Counted from the first letter of the stretch, positions 1 through 7,945 are shown. The stretch is DNA of 64,000 bases from Oleispirillum sp963668495 (GCA_963668495.1 OY764545.1:2170001-2234000), one strand, 5' to 3'. Numbers and translations are program-made. The notes: generated by a model from the letters alone, not told the origin.

Positions 1-332
1 GCGTTGTTATCTTTAATGATCATTTGGCAACCGTGGCAGAAAAATATCTGCGCAAGGGGTCGAAAGTCTATGTTGAAGGGGCTTTGCAAACCCGTAAATG
101 GACGGATCAAAGCGGTCAAGATCGCTACACCACGGAAATTGTACTCAGTCGTTTCAAAGGCGAGTTGACCATGCTTGATGGTGGTCGTGGTCAAGGCGAT
201 CAAATGGGTGGCGGCGATTCCTATGGTGGCGGTGGAGACTCTTATGGCTCTGCGCCACGTCAACAGCCACAGAATAATGGTGGGTGGGATGCTCCGTCTT
301 CATCTGCCTTGGATGATGACATCCCGTTCTGA
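1..332 (+). CDS. ssb: single-stranded DNA-binding protein SSB, 5'-truncated by the window edge
   Basis: This is the 3' part of ssb; the reading frame is open from base 3, so the start lies outside the window. SSB coats single-stranded DNA during replication, repair and recombination and recruits partner proteins through its C-terminal tip. The visible part starts inside the OB fold (VVIFNDHLATVAEKYLRKGSKVYVEG), followed by RKWTDQSGQDRYTTEIVL. A Gly/Gln-rich flexible linker then leads to the acidic tip DDDIPF, the classic protein-interaction tail. A strong hairpin terminator follows about 20 bases after the stop, so the transcript ends here. Confidence 0.97.
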   Translation, partial: VVIFNDHLATVAEKYLRKGSKVYVEGALQTRKWTDQSGQDRYTTEIVLSRFKGELTMLDGGRGQGDQMGGGDSYGGGGDSYGSAPRQQPQNNGGWDAPSSSALDDDIPF

Positions 333-354
333 TGTTGTGCGTTATGGTTTAACT

Positions 355-384
355 AAAAAAACGGCGGGAATCCGCCGTTTTTTT
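355..384 (+). terminator. rho-independent terminator of ssb
   Basis: A 7-bp stem (ACGGCGG, 361-367, with CCGCCGT, 372-378) with loop GAAT is flanked by six A upstream and seven T downstream. It lies between ssb and the convergent marR gene. The A tract on the other strand means it could also stop marR transcripts. Confidence 0.9.
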
Positions 385-399
385 GTGAAGGGAAGGTAG

Positions 400-873
400 T
401 TATTTCATCGGGGAACCGATGTCCAGCAACGGTGCCGCGTCAATATCTTCGGCCTTCATCATTTTTGCGATCCGCTGGAGTGTGGATAGGATCAGGTTCT
501 GTTCCCAGCTTTCCAGTCGCTCAAACCGTTCAACAAACTCATCCATCAATAGATTGGGTGCGGTATCCAGAGCCCTTAGTCCTTCCTCCGTCAGTTCCAC
601 GTGGACGGCCCGTTTGTCGGTCTGAGAACGAACCCGACAGACCAGTTCTTTTTGCTCCAGTCGGTTCAAAATTGTTGTTACCGTCGCCTGACTGAGGGAT
701 ATCTCATCAGAAATTTTGCGGATGGTGACCTTTTGCAGCCTGTTGGCGGCTTGCAGCACCAGAATTTGCGGTGTGGTCAGCCCGACTTCGCGGATCAACT
801 TTTTTGAGTGCAAATCTGCGGCCCGAATGATCTGGCGCAGGGAAATCAAAACGTCTTGGGAATTATTGGACAC
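400..873 (-). CDS. MarR-family transcriptional regulator
   Basis: A 157-residue winged-helix regulator of the MarR family, starting at a GTG (871-873) with an AAGGA-type ribosome site upstream. The middle holds the expected HTH and wing: TTPQILVLQAA, then VTIRKISDEISLSQATVTTILNRLEQKELVCRVRSQTDKRAVHVELTEEG, with the D-R of the wing (SQTDKRAVHV) typical of DNA-binding MarR proteins. MarR proteins are usually repressors that release DNA when a ligand binds or a cysteine is oxidised; the ligand here cannot be told. It lies downstream of the cysteine desulfidase gene on the same strand, with an 89-base gap holding a perfect palindrome that is a good candidate for its own operator. Confidence 0.9.
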   Translation of the reverse strand: MSNNSQDVLISLRQIIRAADLHSKKLIREVGLTTPQILVLQAANRLQKVTIRKISDEISLSQATVTTILNRLEQKELVCRVRSQTDKRAVHVELTEEGLRALDTAPNLLMDEFVERFERLESWEQNLILSTLQRIAKMMKAEDIDAAPLLDIGSPMK

Positions 874-909
874 TTTATTGGGTTCCTTGCATGTAACTTA
901 TCGCCACAT

Positions 910-927
910 ACAGGATTTTAATCCTGT
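910..927. promoter_or_regulatory. perfect palindrome before marR, candidate MarR operator
   Basis: ACAGGATT (910-917), two central bases, then AATCCTGT (920-927): a perfect 8+8 inverted repeat about 37 bases upstream of the marR start. Size and symmetry fit a MarR dimer site, and autorepression is common in the family. No T run follows on the minus strand, so it does not look like a terminator for the upstream gene. Binding is inferred. Confidence 0.5.
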
Positions 928-962
928 TGTCATTTAACTTGGGTTCTAACGTTTAAATTCAA

Positions 963-2243
963 TTAGCTTTGGGGCTGAATCATAGATAGAACAACTTCTT
1001 CAGTTGCTATCATGCCTCGTGAATTAAGAATTGCAAGGTTAGTAAGTGTCTCGTCGATGTCGTCGCCAAGAATTCCACTGCCTTCAGGAACGAAGGCTCC
1101 CTGCATAGCCATTCTTGCCATATCGACGGCTGCACCAACCACAGCGGAGACTTTGAATGCGCAGGACGTTTTTGCTCCATCGCACAGCATACCAGCGAAT
1201 GTCGCGATGACTGAATTCATGGCATTTTCCATGATTTTACTTTTTCCACCAAGCAAGTAAACGGTCGCAGCAGCCAATCCGGTGGCTGGGGCAATGGCGC
1301 AACCGCAAAAGGCAGTCAGTTTTCCTGTGTGGGCTTTGATGGCAATGGTGACGATAGATGAAATTGCCAGTGCCCTTAATGTCATATCGGGACTTGAGCC
1401 CAAAGACTGAGCAACACCAAGTACTCCCAGAAAGTTTGCCAGACCGTGATTTCCGCTGCCGCATAACGCGATAACAGGGGTTGTGCTTCCGGTCATACGT
1501 GCTTCGCTGGCGCTTCCCGCAAGAGCTTGTGCGGCTTTGGCTGCGCAGTTGGGGGAACTCTCTGCGATCGCATGCAAAGCCCGCGCAATTTTTTGATGTT
1601 CAGGAATGCGGTGAGGCGGGCAGACGTCAGAATTTATGTTGGCGGCATCACGCAAAACCTCAAGCTTGGATAGCGGAATTCCAAGTGTGCAAGATAGCAG
1701 GTCACGAATGGGGATGTTTTGAATGCAATGACTGTCGTGAACGCTTTGAGGAATTGGTTGGGAATAAATCTGAACACCATTTTGTGTGATGTTCGTAAAA
1801 TAATCATGGCTGCCAAGGATGGTTGCGGAAGCCTTTGTTGAGCCGGACTGTGCATCACAATGCAGATAAATAGCATGCGGAGATGGAGCAAAACGGACGT
1901 CTATATCGATGTTGTTCATGAATTGCTTGGCGTTAGCAATTTCGTGTGAAGAAACGCTATCAAGCAGATTCAGTCCCTGACTGGATTTTGCTAATACACT
2001 TCCCAGGCTGACTGCAGATTTAAAGCCGGGTACAGGCATCCCCGGTACGCCAGCGAAGGCCCCATTCTTGTAAATATTTGGTGAAACACTTAGCCGGAGT
2101 GTCGTCGGAGGAAGGCCAAGGGTTTCGGCTGCTTTGGCGGCGACAAGGGCTGCAGCGGCGATCTCAGTGCATCCAGTAGCTTTTTGGATTTCTTGGCGGA
2201 GGCTGGAGCAAATAAGGCTCTGAAGGTGTGGAGTATGTTTCAT
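963..2243 (-). CDS. cyuA: CyuA-type L-cysteine desulfidase (UPF0597/YhaM family)
   Basis: A 426-residue member of the UPF0597 family, whose characterised members (E. coli CyuA/YhaM, archaeal L-cysteine desulfidase) break L-cysteine into pyruvate, ammonia and sulfide using an oxygen-sensitive 4Fe-4S cluster; related folds act on L-serine. Family hallmarks are visible: GCTEIAAAA at the N terminus with the cluster cysteine at residue 25, CGSGNHG in the middle, AFCGCAIAPATG, and the late pair in CDGAKTSC. Length matches the family. It is divergent from a CyuR/DecR-type Lrp regulator, the pairing of regulator and target known in E. coli, which supports cysteine over serine as substrate. No cysteine transporter (CyuP) lies beside it. 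The exact substrate is inferred. Confidence 0.85.
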   Translation of the reverse strand: MKHTPHLQSLICSSLRQEIQKATGCTEIAAAALVAAKAAETLGLPPTTLRLSVSPNIYKNGAFAGVPGMPVPGFKSAVSLGSVLAKSSQGLNLLDSVSSHEIANAKQFMNNIDIDVRFAPSPHAIYLHCDAQSGSTKASATILGSHDYFTNITQNGVQIYSQPIPQSVHDSHCIQNIPIRDLLSCTLGIPLSKLEVLRDAANINSDVCPPHRIPEHQKIARALHAIAESSPNCAAKAAQALAGSASEARMTGSTTPVIALCGSGNHGLANFLGVLGVAQSLGSSPDMTLRALAISSIVTIAIKAHTGKLTAFCGCAIAPATGLAAATVYLLGGKSKIMENAMNSVIATFAGMLCDGAKTSCAFKVSAVVGAAVDMARMAMQGAFVPEGSGILGDDIDETLTNLAILNSRGMIATEEVVLSMIQPQS

Positions 2244-2434
2244 AAAACGCCTGATTTATGGGTAAACCATGTGGTTTTTGTCTGTCCCAAAGATTACAGG
2301 CATTGCTGTGTAGTGTGTTTTTAAAATATTCTATCTTTTTTAGCTTTTATGCAATAATTATCTATTAATTACACCAAAATTAGTATAATATACTCAATAC
2401 AGGGAAAAACATAAAACAGGGAGATTGGGTCTGT
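2244..2434. promoter_or_regulatory. divergent promoter region of cyuA and the Lrp-type regulator
   Basis: A 191-base AT-rich region separates the two start codons. It contains an inverted repeat AGTAT-AAT-ATACT at 2382-2394, about 40 bases before the regulator start, and several A/T runs, as expected for Lrp-family sites that wrap bendable DNA. It must hold both promoters; the operator assignment is inference. Confidence 0.45.
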
Positions 2435-2896
2435 ATGGACGCTATCGACAAGAAAATTTTGGCCTTATTACAAGAAGACGCAACCCTTCCGGTGGCGGAA
2501 ATAGGTGCGCGGGTTGGCCTGTCGTCCACACCATGCTGGAGGCGTATTCAAAAACTCGAAGCTGACGGGGTCATCCGGCAAAGGGTTGCCTTGCTGGATC
2601 CAGATAAAATGAATGTCGGTGTTACCGTGTTCATTGCCGTCAAAACGAATAAGCACTCCTCGACTTGGCTGGAGCAATTCAAAAACGCCGTAGCCGATAT
2701 ACCAGAGATCGTAGCCTTGTACCGCATGAGTGGGGAAATCGACTATCTTCTTTCTTTGGTGGTGCCGGATATTAGGGCATATGACGCAGTTTACAAAACA
2801 CTAATTGAACGGGTGGAGATTGCAGACGTGACATCAATGTTTGCAATGGAAACGATCAAGCACACGACAGTGCTGCCTGTACACTACGCAAAGTAA
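2435..2896 (+). CDS. cyuR: Lrp/AsnC-family regulator, CyuR/DecR type
   Basis: A 153-residue Lrp/AsnC protein: N-terminal HTH (LDAIDKKIL-like start, GLSSTPCWRRIQKLEADGVI) and C-terminal RAM ligand-binding domain (VALLDPDKMNVGVTVFIAV; RMSGEIDYLLSLVV; DVTSMFAMETIKHTTVLP). The late segments closely resemble the cysteine-responsive E. coli DecR/CyuR, which activates the cysteine desulfidase operon. Its position divergent from cyuA supports the same role: sensing L-cysteine and switching on desulfidase. It is followed by a hairpin terminator. Orthology is judged from remembered sequence, not an alignment. Confidence 0.87.
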   Translation: MDAIDKKILALLQEDATLPVAEIGARVGLSSTPCWRRIQKLEADGVIRQRVALLDPDKMNVGVTVFIAVKTNKHSSTWLEQFKNAVADIPEIVALYRMSGEIDYLLSLVVPDIRAYDAVYKTLIERVEIADVTSMFAMETIKHTTVLPVHYAK

Positions 2897-2936
2897 GTCG
2901 AAATCCGGCGGTCGATTCGTCGTAAAAAAAGTCGAT

Positions 2937-2980
2937 ATGCACACCTTGTCCTTATTGCGATTGGGTGTGCATGTTTTTTT
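2937..2980 (+). terminator. rho-independent terminator after the Lrp-type regulator
   Basis: ATGCACACC (2937-2945) pairs with GGTGTGCAT (2964-2972) across an 18-base loop, followed by a run of T at 2974-2980. It ends the regulator transcript before the gyrA promoter. Confidence 0.75.
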
Positions 2981-3062
2981 ATCCATATTTTCGTTTTAAT
3001 TTCAGACAATTGCGCGCTAATTGCCAAAAAGAGCCGAGAAAAGACCAGATGTACGGGAGTCG

Positions 3063-3091
3063 TTGAGTCCCTGCTGTTGCGGTGGTAAACT
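3063..3091 (+). promoter_or_regulatory. sigma-70-type promoter of gyrA
   Basis: TTGAGT (3063-3068), a 17-base spacer, then TAAACT (3086-3091). Transcription would start near 3098, leaving a leader of about 45 bases before the gyrA start. Spacing is ideal and both hexamers are close to consensus. Confidence 0.6.
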
Positions 3092-3142
3092 GCGCGACCG
3101 CCCAAATGTGGGTGTACTGGTTTTCTTGAGAGTGCTTGTGCT

Positions 3143-5932
3143 TTGACAAATACGCCAACCACTGCTGCCGGAGCAGATATCCTTCCGGTGACAATCGAAG
3201 AGGAAATGAAACGCTCCTACCTCGATTACGCCATGAGTGTAATCGTGTCGCGTGCGATTCCGGATGTTCGAGACGGGCTGAAGCCTGTGCACCGCCGCAT
3301 CATGTATTCCATGAAAGAAAGCGGCTACGACCACTCCAAACCTTTCCGTAAGTCTGCAAGGATCGTCGGTGACGTCATGGGTCGTTATCACCCGCATGGT
3401 GACAGCGCGATTTACGACGCCATGGTGCGTATGGCGCAGGACTTTTCCATGCGTTTGCCTTTGGTCAGCGGGCAGGGGAACTTTGGTTCCATGGACGGCG
3501 ACCCGCCGGCTGCCATGCGTTATACCGAGGCACGACTTGCCAAAAGTTCCCAATGTCTTTTGGATGATATTGACAAGGATACTGTCAATTTTCAGGCCAA
3601 CTATGATGAAACAACGTTCGAACCAACGGTGCTCCCGGCGCGTTTCCCTAACCTTTTGGTGAATGGGGCTGGGGGTATCGCGGTTGGTATGGCGACTAAT
3701 ATTCCGCCGCACAACCTTGGTGAAGTTGTTGATGCCTGCTGCGCCTATATCGAAAACCCGGACATTACATTGCCGGAATTGATGGAAATGGTGCCGGGGC
3801 CGGATTTCCCGACCGGGGGCCTGATTGTCGGTCGGGCTGGGTCGCGGTCCGCATACGAAACCGGGCGCGGCTCGGTGATCCTTCGGGCAAAATGTGAGAT
3901 CGAAGAAATCCGCAAGGACCGTATGGCAATCGTGGTTCACGAGGTTCCGTATCAGGTCAACAAGGCCTCGATGATTGAAAAAATTGCGGAACTGGTCCGT
4001 GATAAAAAACTTGAAGGTATCGCAGGGCTTCGTGATGAATCAGACCGCCGTGGCGTTCGGGTTGTGATCGAACTGAAGCGTGATGCGCAGCCGGAAGTGG
4101 TCCTGAACCAGTTGTATCGCTATACGCCTTTGCAAACATCCTTTGGTGTCAACATGTTGGCACTGAATGATGGTCGGCCGGAATTGCTGGCACTGAAAGA
4201 TGTGATCCGTGCGTTTATCCGGTTCCGCGAAGATGTGGTCCGTCGTCGTACGGAATTTGAACTGTCTAAAGCCCGTGACCGTGCGCATGTTTTGGTTGGT
4301 TTGGCGATTGCCGTTGCCAACCTTGATGATGTTATCAATATGATCCGGTCTGCACCGGATCCGGTTTCCGCCCGTGAATCCCTGATGGCGCAGGCATGGC
4401 CTGCCCATGATGTGGCGCCATTGATTGAATTGATTGATGAGCCGGGACGGTCTGTGGTGGATGGCTGTTATACGCTGTCAGAGGCTCAGGCCAAGGCGAT
4501 TTTGGATCTGCGTCTGCACCGTTTGACCGGACTGGAGCGCGATAAGGTTCATGATGAATTGCGTGAAATCGGCGTCAAGATTGAGGATTTCCTCGAAACC
4601 TTGCGCTCCCGCGAAAAGCTTTACGGCATCATTCAAGATGAATTGGTTGAGGTCAAAGCCCTGTATGCGACCCCACGTCGCACACACTTTGAAGAAAATG
4701 AATTCGAACACGATGTCGAAGACCTGATCCCGCGTGAGGACATGGTCGTGACCTACAGTTCGAAAGGTTATGTCAAGCGCGTGCCGCTTTCGACCTATCG
4801 CGCACAGAAGCGCGGCGGCAAAGGGCGTGCGGGGATGGCTACTCGGGACGAGGATTATGTCCAACGGGTCTATACAGCCAGCACGCATACCCCGGTTCTG
4901 TTCTTCTCCTCCACCGGGATGGTTTACAAGCTTAAGGTTTATAAACTGCCGCTTGGAAATCCGCAGTCCCGTGGCAAGCCGGTTGTGAATTTGCTGCCCT
5001 TGAAGGAAGGGGAAACCATTTCAGCGATCGTGCGTCTGCCGGAAGACGAAACCGTTTGGGAAAGCATGTTCATTTCCTTTGCGACGGCAAACGGCAATGT
5101 CCGCCGCAACCGCTTGTCTGATTTCGGCAATGTCATGTCCAACGGCAAAATTGCTATGAAGTTGGATGGAGATGACGAACTGATTTCCGTTCGCATTTGT
5201 GAGGCTGATGACGATATCGTCCTGTCGACCCGCAAGGGCAAATGCATCAGGTTCTCTATTGATGATGTTCGTGTGTTCACAGGGCGTACGTCCACGGGCG
5301 TGCGTGGTATCAGGCTGGCACAGGAAGACCGCGTTATCGGCCTGACTGTTCTGAAGCATACGGATTATGATTCTGAAACCCGCGATTCTTATCTGAAACG
5401 GAATCGGGCGGAAGAGCATCTTGCTTCGTTGCCAGAAGGGGAAGCCATACCGGAAGATATCGCAGCCAACCTGAAACGTTTGGATGATGCGACCTTTGCT
5501 GAGATGAAGGAAAACGAGCAGTTTATGCTTGTAACCACCGAAAACGGCTATGGTAAGCGGACATCATCCTACGAATACCGTGTCACTGGGCGTGGTGGTC
5601 AGGGCATCATGAATATTGATGCAACAGAGCGTAACGGCGATGTGATCGGTTCATTCCCTGTAACCGATGCCGATCAAGTCCTGTTGGTTAGTGATGCAGG
5701 ACAGTTGATTCGCATGCCTGTGCGTGATATCCGCGTAGCTGCGCGGAAGACACAGGGTGTGACGTTGTTCCGTATGGGGGACGACGAACGTGTGGTATCT
5801 GCCACCCGTCTTGATGATGCCGATTTGGATGAGGGTAACGGCATTGACGATGTGGATGCAGATACTGATGAAACTGTGATCTCCACGCAGGAAGGGGAGC
5901 AAGCTGCGGCTGATGCTCCTGACGGCGAATAA
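3143..5932 (+). CDS. gyrA: DNA gyrase subunit A
   Basis: GyrA forms the A2B2 gyrase that introduces negative supercoils; this subunit cuts and rejoins DNA. The 929 residues begin at a TTG codon (no in-frame ATG or GTG just upstream) directly before the conserved ILPVTIEEEMKRSYLDYAMSVIVSRA. The catalytic tyrosine is Tyr127 in AMRYTEARL. The quinolone region reads HPHGDSAIYD with Ser88 and Asp92, the unmutated state. The C-terminal pinwheel shows GyrA-box-like KRGGKGRAGM, and the tail is strongly acidic (DDADLDEGNGIDDVDADTDE). It has its own promoter and no clear U-rich terminator; a palindrome and then coaD follow, so read-through is likely. Confidence 0.98.
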   Translation: MTNTPTTAAGADILPVTIEEEMKRSYLDYAMSVIVSRAIPDVRDGLKPVHRRIMYSMKESGYDHSKPFRKSARIVGDVMGRYHPHGDSAIYDAMVRMAQDFSMRLPLVSGQGNFGSMDGDPPAAMRYTEARLAKSSQCLLDDIDKDTVNFQANYDETTFEPTVLPARFPNLLVNGAGGIAVGMATNIPPHNLGEVVDACCAYIENPDITLPELMEMVPGPDFPTGGLIVGRAGSRSAYETGRGSVILRAKCEIEEIRKDRMAIVVHEVPYQVNKASMIEKIAELVRDKKLEGIAGLRDESDRRGVRVVIELKRDAQPEVVLNQLYRYTPLQTSFGVNMLALNDGRPELLALKDVIRAFIRFREDVVRRRTEFELSKARDRAHVLVGLAIAVANLDDVINMIRSAPDPVSARESLMAQAWPAHDVAPLIELIDEPGRSVVDGCYTLSEAQAKAILDLRLHRLTGLERDKVHDELREIGVKIEDFLETLRSREKLYGIIQDELVEVKALYATPRRTHFEENEFEHDVEDLIPREDMVVTYSSKGYVKRVPLSTYRAQKRGGKGRAGMATRDEDYVQRVYTASTHTPVLFFSSTGMVYKLKVYKLPLGNPQSRGKPVVNLLPLKEGETISAIVRLPEDETVWESMFISFATANGNVRRNRLSDFGNVMSNGKIAMKLDGDDELISVRICEADDDIVLSTRKGKCIRFSIDDVRVFTGRTSTGVRGIRLAQEDRVIGLTVLKHTDYDSETRDSYLKRNRAEEHLASLPEGEAIPEDIAANLKRLDDATFAEMKENEQFMLVTTENGYGKRTSSYEYRVTGRGGQGIMNIDATERNGDVIGSFPVTDADQVLLVSDAGQLIRMPVRDIRVAARKTQGVTLFRMGDDERVVSATRLDDADLDEGNGIDDVDADTDETVISTQEGEQAAADAPDGE

Positions 5933-5944
5933 AAAATTCAAAGG

Positions 5945-5964
5945 GCTGGCGCAATTGCGCCAGC
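5945..5964. repeat. perfect 20-bp palindrome between gyrA and coaD
   Basis: GCTGGCGCAA is followed immediately by its reverse complement TTGCGCCAGC. There is no T run after it, so it is a weak candidate for an intrinsic terminator; it could be an mRNA-stabilising or processing hairpin, or a protein site. It sits 12 bases after the gyrA stop and 13 bases before the coaD ribosome site. Confidence 0.6.
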
Positions 5965-5992
5965 ACCTTTGCCAAAAAGGAGGGCGCAGCCC

Positions 5993-6499
5993 ATGTCCAG
6001 TGAAACCGGGGTTTATCCCGGCACTTTCGACCCGATTACTAATGGTCATCTGGATATTATCAAACGTTCACTGCGTTTGGTTGACCACCTGATCGTTGCA
6101 GTTGCCGTAAGTGCCGGCAAAAGTCCCATGTTTGACCTTGATGAACGCGTGGCGATGGTCCAGCGCGAGGTCAATAACCTTGATCTGCCGCCCGGTAAAA
6201 CAATTGTTGCCCGGCCATTTTCGAATTTGCTGATGGATTTCGCAGTGGATTGCGGAGCCAAATTCCTGATCCGTGGACTGCGTGCGATTTCGGATTTCGA
6301 ATATGAATTCCAAATGTGCGGCATTAACTTGCGCCTGAATCCCAATGTGGAAACCGTGTTCTTGATGGCATCAGAACGCAACCAGTTTATTTCTTCCCGT
6401 TTTGTGAAGGAAGTCGGTCGCCTTGGTGGTGATGTTACTGAATTCGTGCCGCCACAAATTAAAGTCGATCTTCTTAATCGGTTTTCTGAAGAATCCTAG
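5993..6499 (+). CDS. coaD: phosphopantetheine adenylyltransferase
   Basis: CoaD transfers AMP from ATP to 4'-phosphopantetheine to give dephospho-CoA, the fourth step of CoA synthesis in the cytoplasm. The 168 residues carry the nucleotidyltransferase signature GTFDPITNGHLD at the N terminus and the C-terminal ISSRFVKEVGRLGGDVTEFVP, the family's second conserved block. The start chosen is the ATG at 5993 because AAGGAGG lies nine bases upstream; a longer frame from 5969 has no support. It is followed 15 bases later by the first cyclophilin gene, so the two are probably co-transcribed. Confidence 0.97.
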   Translation: MSSETGVYPGTFDPITNGHLDIIKRSLRLVDHLIVAVAVSAGKSPMFDLDERVAMVQREVNNLDLPPGKTIVARPFSNLLMDFAVDCGAKFLIRGLRAISDFEYEFQMCGINLRLNPNVETVFLMASERNQFISSRFVKEVGRLGGDVTEFVPPQIKVDLLNRFSEES

Positions 6500-6514
6500 T
6501 TAGGGATCTGTTTT

Positions 6515-7117
6515 ATGTCGATTTTATCTAAGTCTGTGAAGGCTATTCAAGCCAGCGTCCTTGCGTTGGTTCTTGTCTTCGGGTGTTTGGTGGGGGGTGA
6601 TTCCGCCGCCAAAGCTGCCGAACTTGATTTGGAAAATACACTGTATCTTGAGCTGCCGTTTGGCCGTGTGGTGGTTGCCATGCGTCCAGATTTGGCGCCG
6701 AAACATGTGGCCCGGATCAAGGAACTGGCACGTAAAGGATTTTACGATGGCTTGAAATTCCATCGTGTGATCGAAGGCTTCATGGCACAAACCGGCGATC
6801 CGCAAGGCACCGGAGCCGGTGGCTCGGGGGAGAATATTTCCGCGGAATTTAGTCGTGAGCATCATGTCCGTGGTACCGTATCCATGGCGCGGGCCAGTGA
6901 CCCCGACAGTGCCGATAGCCAATTCTTTATCTGTTTGGCAGAGGCTCCGCACCTTGACGGTAAGTATACAATCTGGGGCCAAGTCGTCAGCGGCATGGAA
7001 TATGTCGATCAAATCAAAAAAGGAATTTCGGCCTTGAACGGTTCCGTGCCGTTCCCGACGACCATGGTGTCGTTGAAAGTTGCGGCTGATGTTGAACGTT
7101 TGAAGAGCCTGCAATAA
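6515..7117 (+). CDS. ppiA: periplasmic peptidyl-prolyl cis-trans isomerase (cyclophilin)
   Basis: A 200-residue cyclophilin that speeds proline cis-trans isomerisation during folding. An N-terminal Sec signal (basic start, hydrophobic ASVLALVLVFGCLVGG, likely cut after AAKA near residue 34) sends it to the periplasm. The cyclophilin core has FHRVIEGFMAQTGDPQGTGAGGSG, VSMARASDPDSADSQFFICL and LDGKYTIWGQV, holding the active-site Arg, Phe, Gln and Trp. The Cys in VFGC lacks a good lipobox, so it is not called a lipoprotein. The next gene encodes a very similar protein without a signal peptide, which points to a local duplication. Confidence 0.94.
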   Translation: MSILSKSVKAIQASVLALVLVFGCLVGGDSAAKAAELDLENTLYLELPFGRVVVAMRPDLAPKHVARIKELARKGFYDGLKFHRVIEGFMAQTGDPQGTGAGGSGENISAEFSREHHVRGTVSMARASDPDSADSQFFICLAEAPHLDGKYTIWGQVVSGMEYVDQIKKGISALNGSVPFPTTMVSLKVAADVERLKSLQ

Positions 7118-7148
7118 GGCACGCAAAAGCTTGTTAAAGGAGGGCATC

Positions 7149-7670
7149 ATGTCCGATACCCAAAATACGCCAAAGGCAGAAGGCCTTGATCTTGAGAATA
7201 GCTTGTACATGGAATTGCCGTTTGGTCGTGTGGTCATTGCCCTGCGCCCGGATTTGGCACCAAAACACGTAGACCGGATCAAAGAACTGGTTCGTGACGG
7301 GTTCTATGATGGTTTGGTGTTCCACCGCGTGATCGAAGGTTTCATGGCGCAAACCGGTTGCCCTGAAGGTCGTGGTACAGGCGGTTCTGGCAAGAAACTG
7401 AAAGCCGAGTTCTCTGATGTGGCGCACGTTCGTGGTACCGTTTCCATGGCGCGGGCTCAGCATCCTGATAGCGGCGATAGCCAATTCTTTATCTGCCTTG
7501 ATGAATCCTCTTGGCTGGACGGGCAGTACACAATTTGGGGTGAAGTGGTTGAAGGTATGGACCACGTTGACCAAATCAAAAAAGGATCCCGTTTGTTTAA
7601 TGGCACGGTCAAGGAACCGACGGAAATGATCTCGGTGAAGGTTGCCGCAGATGCCGAGGCTTTGGCCTAA
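7149..7670 (+). CDS. ppiB: cytoplasmic peptidyl-prolyl cis-trans isomerase (cyclophilin)
   Basis: A 173-residue cyclophilin lacking a signal sequence, so cytoplasmic. The core FHRVIEGFMAQTGCPEGRGTGGSG, VSMARAQHPDSGDSQFFICL and LDGQYTIWGEV matches the preceding periplasmic paralogue almost block for block. The start is the ATG at 7149, preceded by AAAGGAGG; an upstream frame beginning at 7131 reads through the ribosome site and is not used. It lies 31 bases after ppiA on the same strand. A promoter and tRNA-Lys follow. Confidence 0.95.
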   Translation: MSDTQNTPKAEGLDLENSLYMELPFGRVVIALRPDLAPKHVDRIKELVRDGFYDGLVFHRVIEGFMAQTGCPEGRGTGGSGKKLKAEFSDVAHVRGTVSMARAQHPDSGDSQFFICLDESSWLDGQYTIWGEVVEGMDHVDQIKKGSRLFNGTVKEPTEMISVKVAADAEALA

Positions 7671-7714
7671 TCATTCGTACGGAATAGAAATCTGTCACGT
7701 ATGTATTTTTAGGG

Positions 7715-7743
7715 TTGACCGAACGGCAGTCGGGGACTATGTT
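7715..7743 (+). promoter_or_regulatory. sigma-70-type promoter of tRNA-Lys
   Basis: TTGACC (7715-7720), a 17-base spacer and TATGTT (7738-7743). The predicted start, near 7750, is about 23 bases before the mature tRNA. Confidence 0.65.
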
Positions 7744-7772
7744 CCGGCCTCCACCGAAGTGGAGACCCTTAC

Positions 7773-7848
7773 GGGCGCTTAGCTCAGTTGGTAGAGCAGC
7801 TGACTTTTAATCAGCGGGTCAGAGGTTCGAATCCTCTAGCGCTCACCA
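7773..7848 (+). tRNA. tRNA-Lys (anticodon TTT)
   Basis: A 76-base cloverleaf. Acceptor GGGCGCT pairs with AGCGCTC (one G-U), followed by A73 and an encoded CCA ending at 7848. The D arm contains AGCTCAGTTGGTAGAGC. The anticodon stem GCTGA/TCAGC encloses the loop CTTTTAA, giving anticodon TTT. The T arm reads AGAGGTTCGAATCCTCT. A dedicated promoter precedes it and a hairpin terminator follows. Confidence 0.98.
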
Positions 7849-7851
7849 TTA

Positions 7852-7890
7852 AACCCCTGTTGGCATTTGCCGCAGGGGTTTTGTGTTTTT
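7852..7890 (+). terminator. rho-independent terminator of tRNA-Lys
   Basis: AACCCCTG (7852-7859) pairs with CAGGGGTT (7873-7880), followed by the T-rich TTGTGTTTTT. It lies directly after the tRNA. Confidence 0.85.
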
Positions 7891-7913
7891 ATGTGTTTGC
7901 CAACGTTCAGGCA

Positions 7914-7945
7914 TAAAAAAAGACCGCGATGCGGCCTTTTTTGCA
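7914..7945 (-). terminator. terminator of the small membrane protein gene
   Basis: On the minus strand GGCCGC and GCGGTC (one G-U) form a stem with loop ATC, followed by seven T. The A and T runs on both sides allow action in either direction. It lies 11 bases after the small gene that ends at 7957. Confidence 0.75.

Noticed and set aside
3017..3940. 307-residue open frame opposite the start of gyrA
   Set aside because: It overlaps the gyrA promoter and the conserved gyrase breakage domain on the other strand, has no recognisable domain and no ribosome site.
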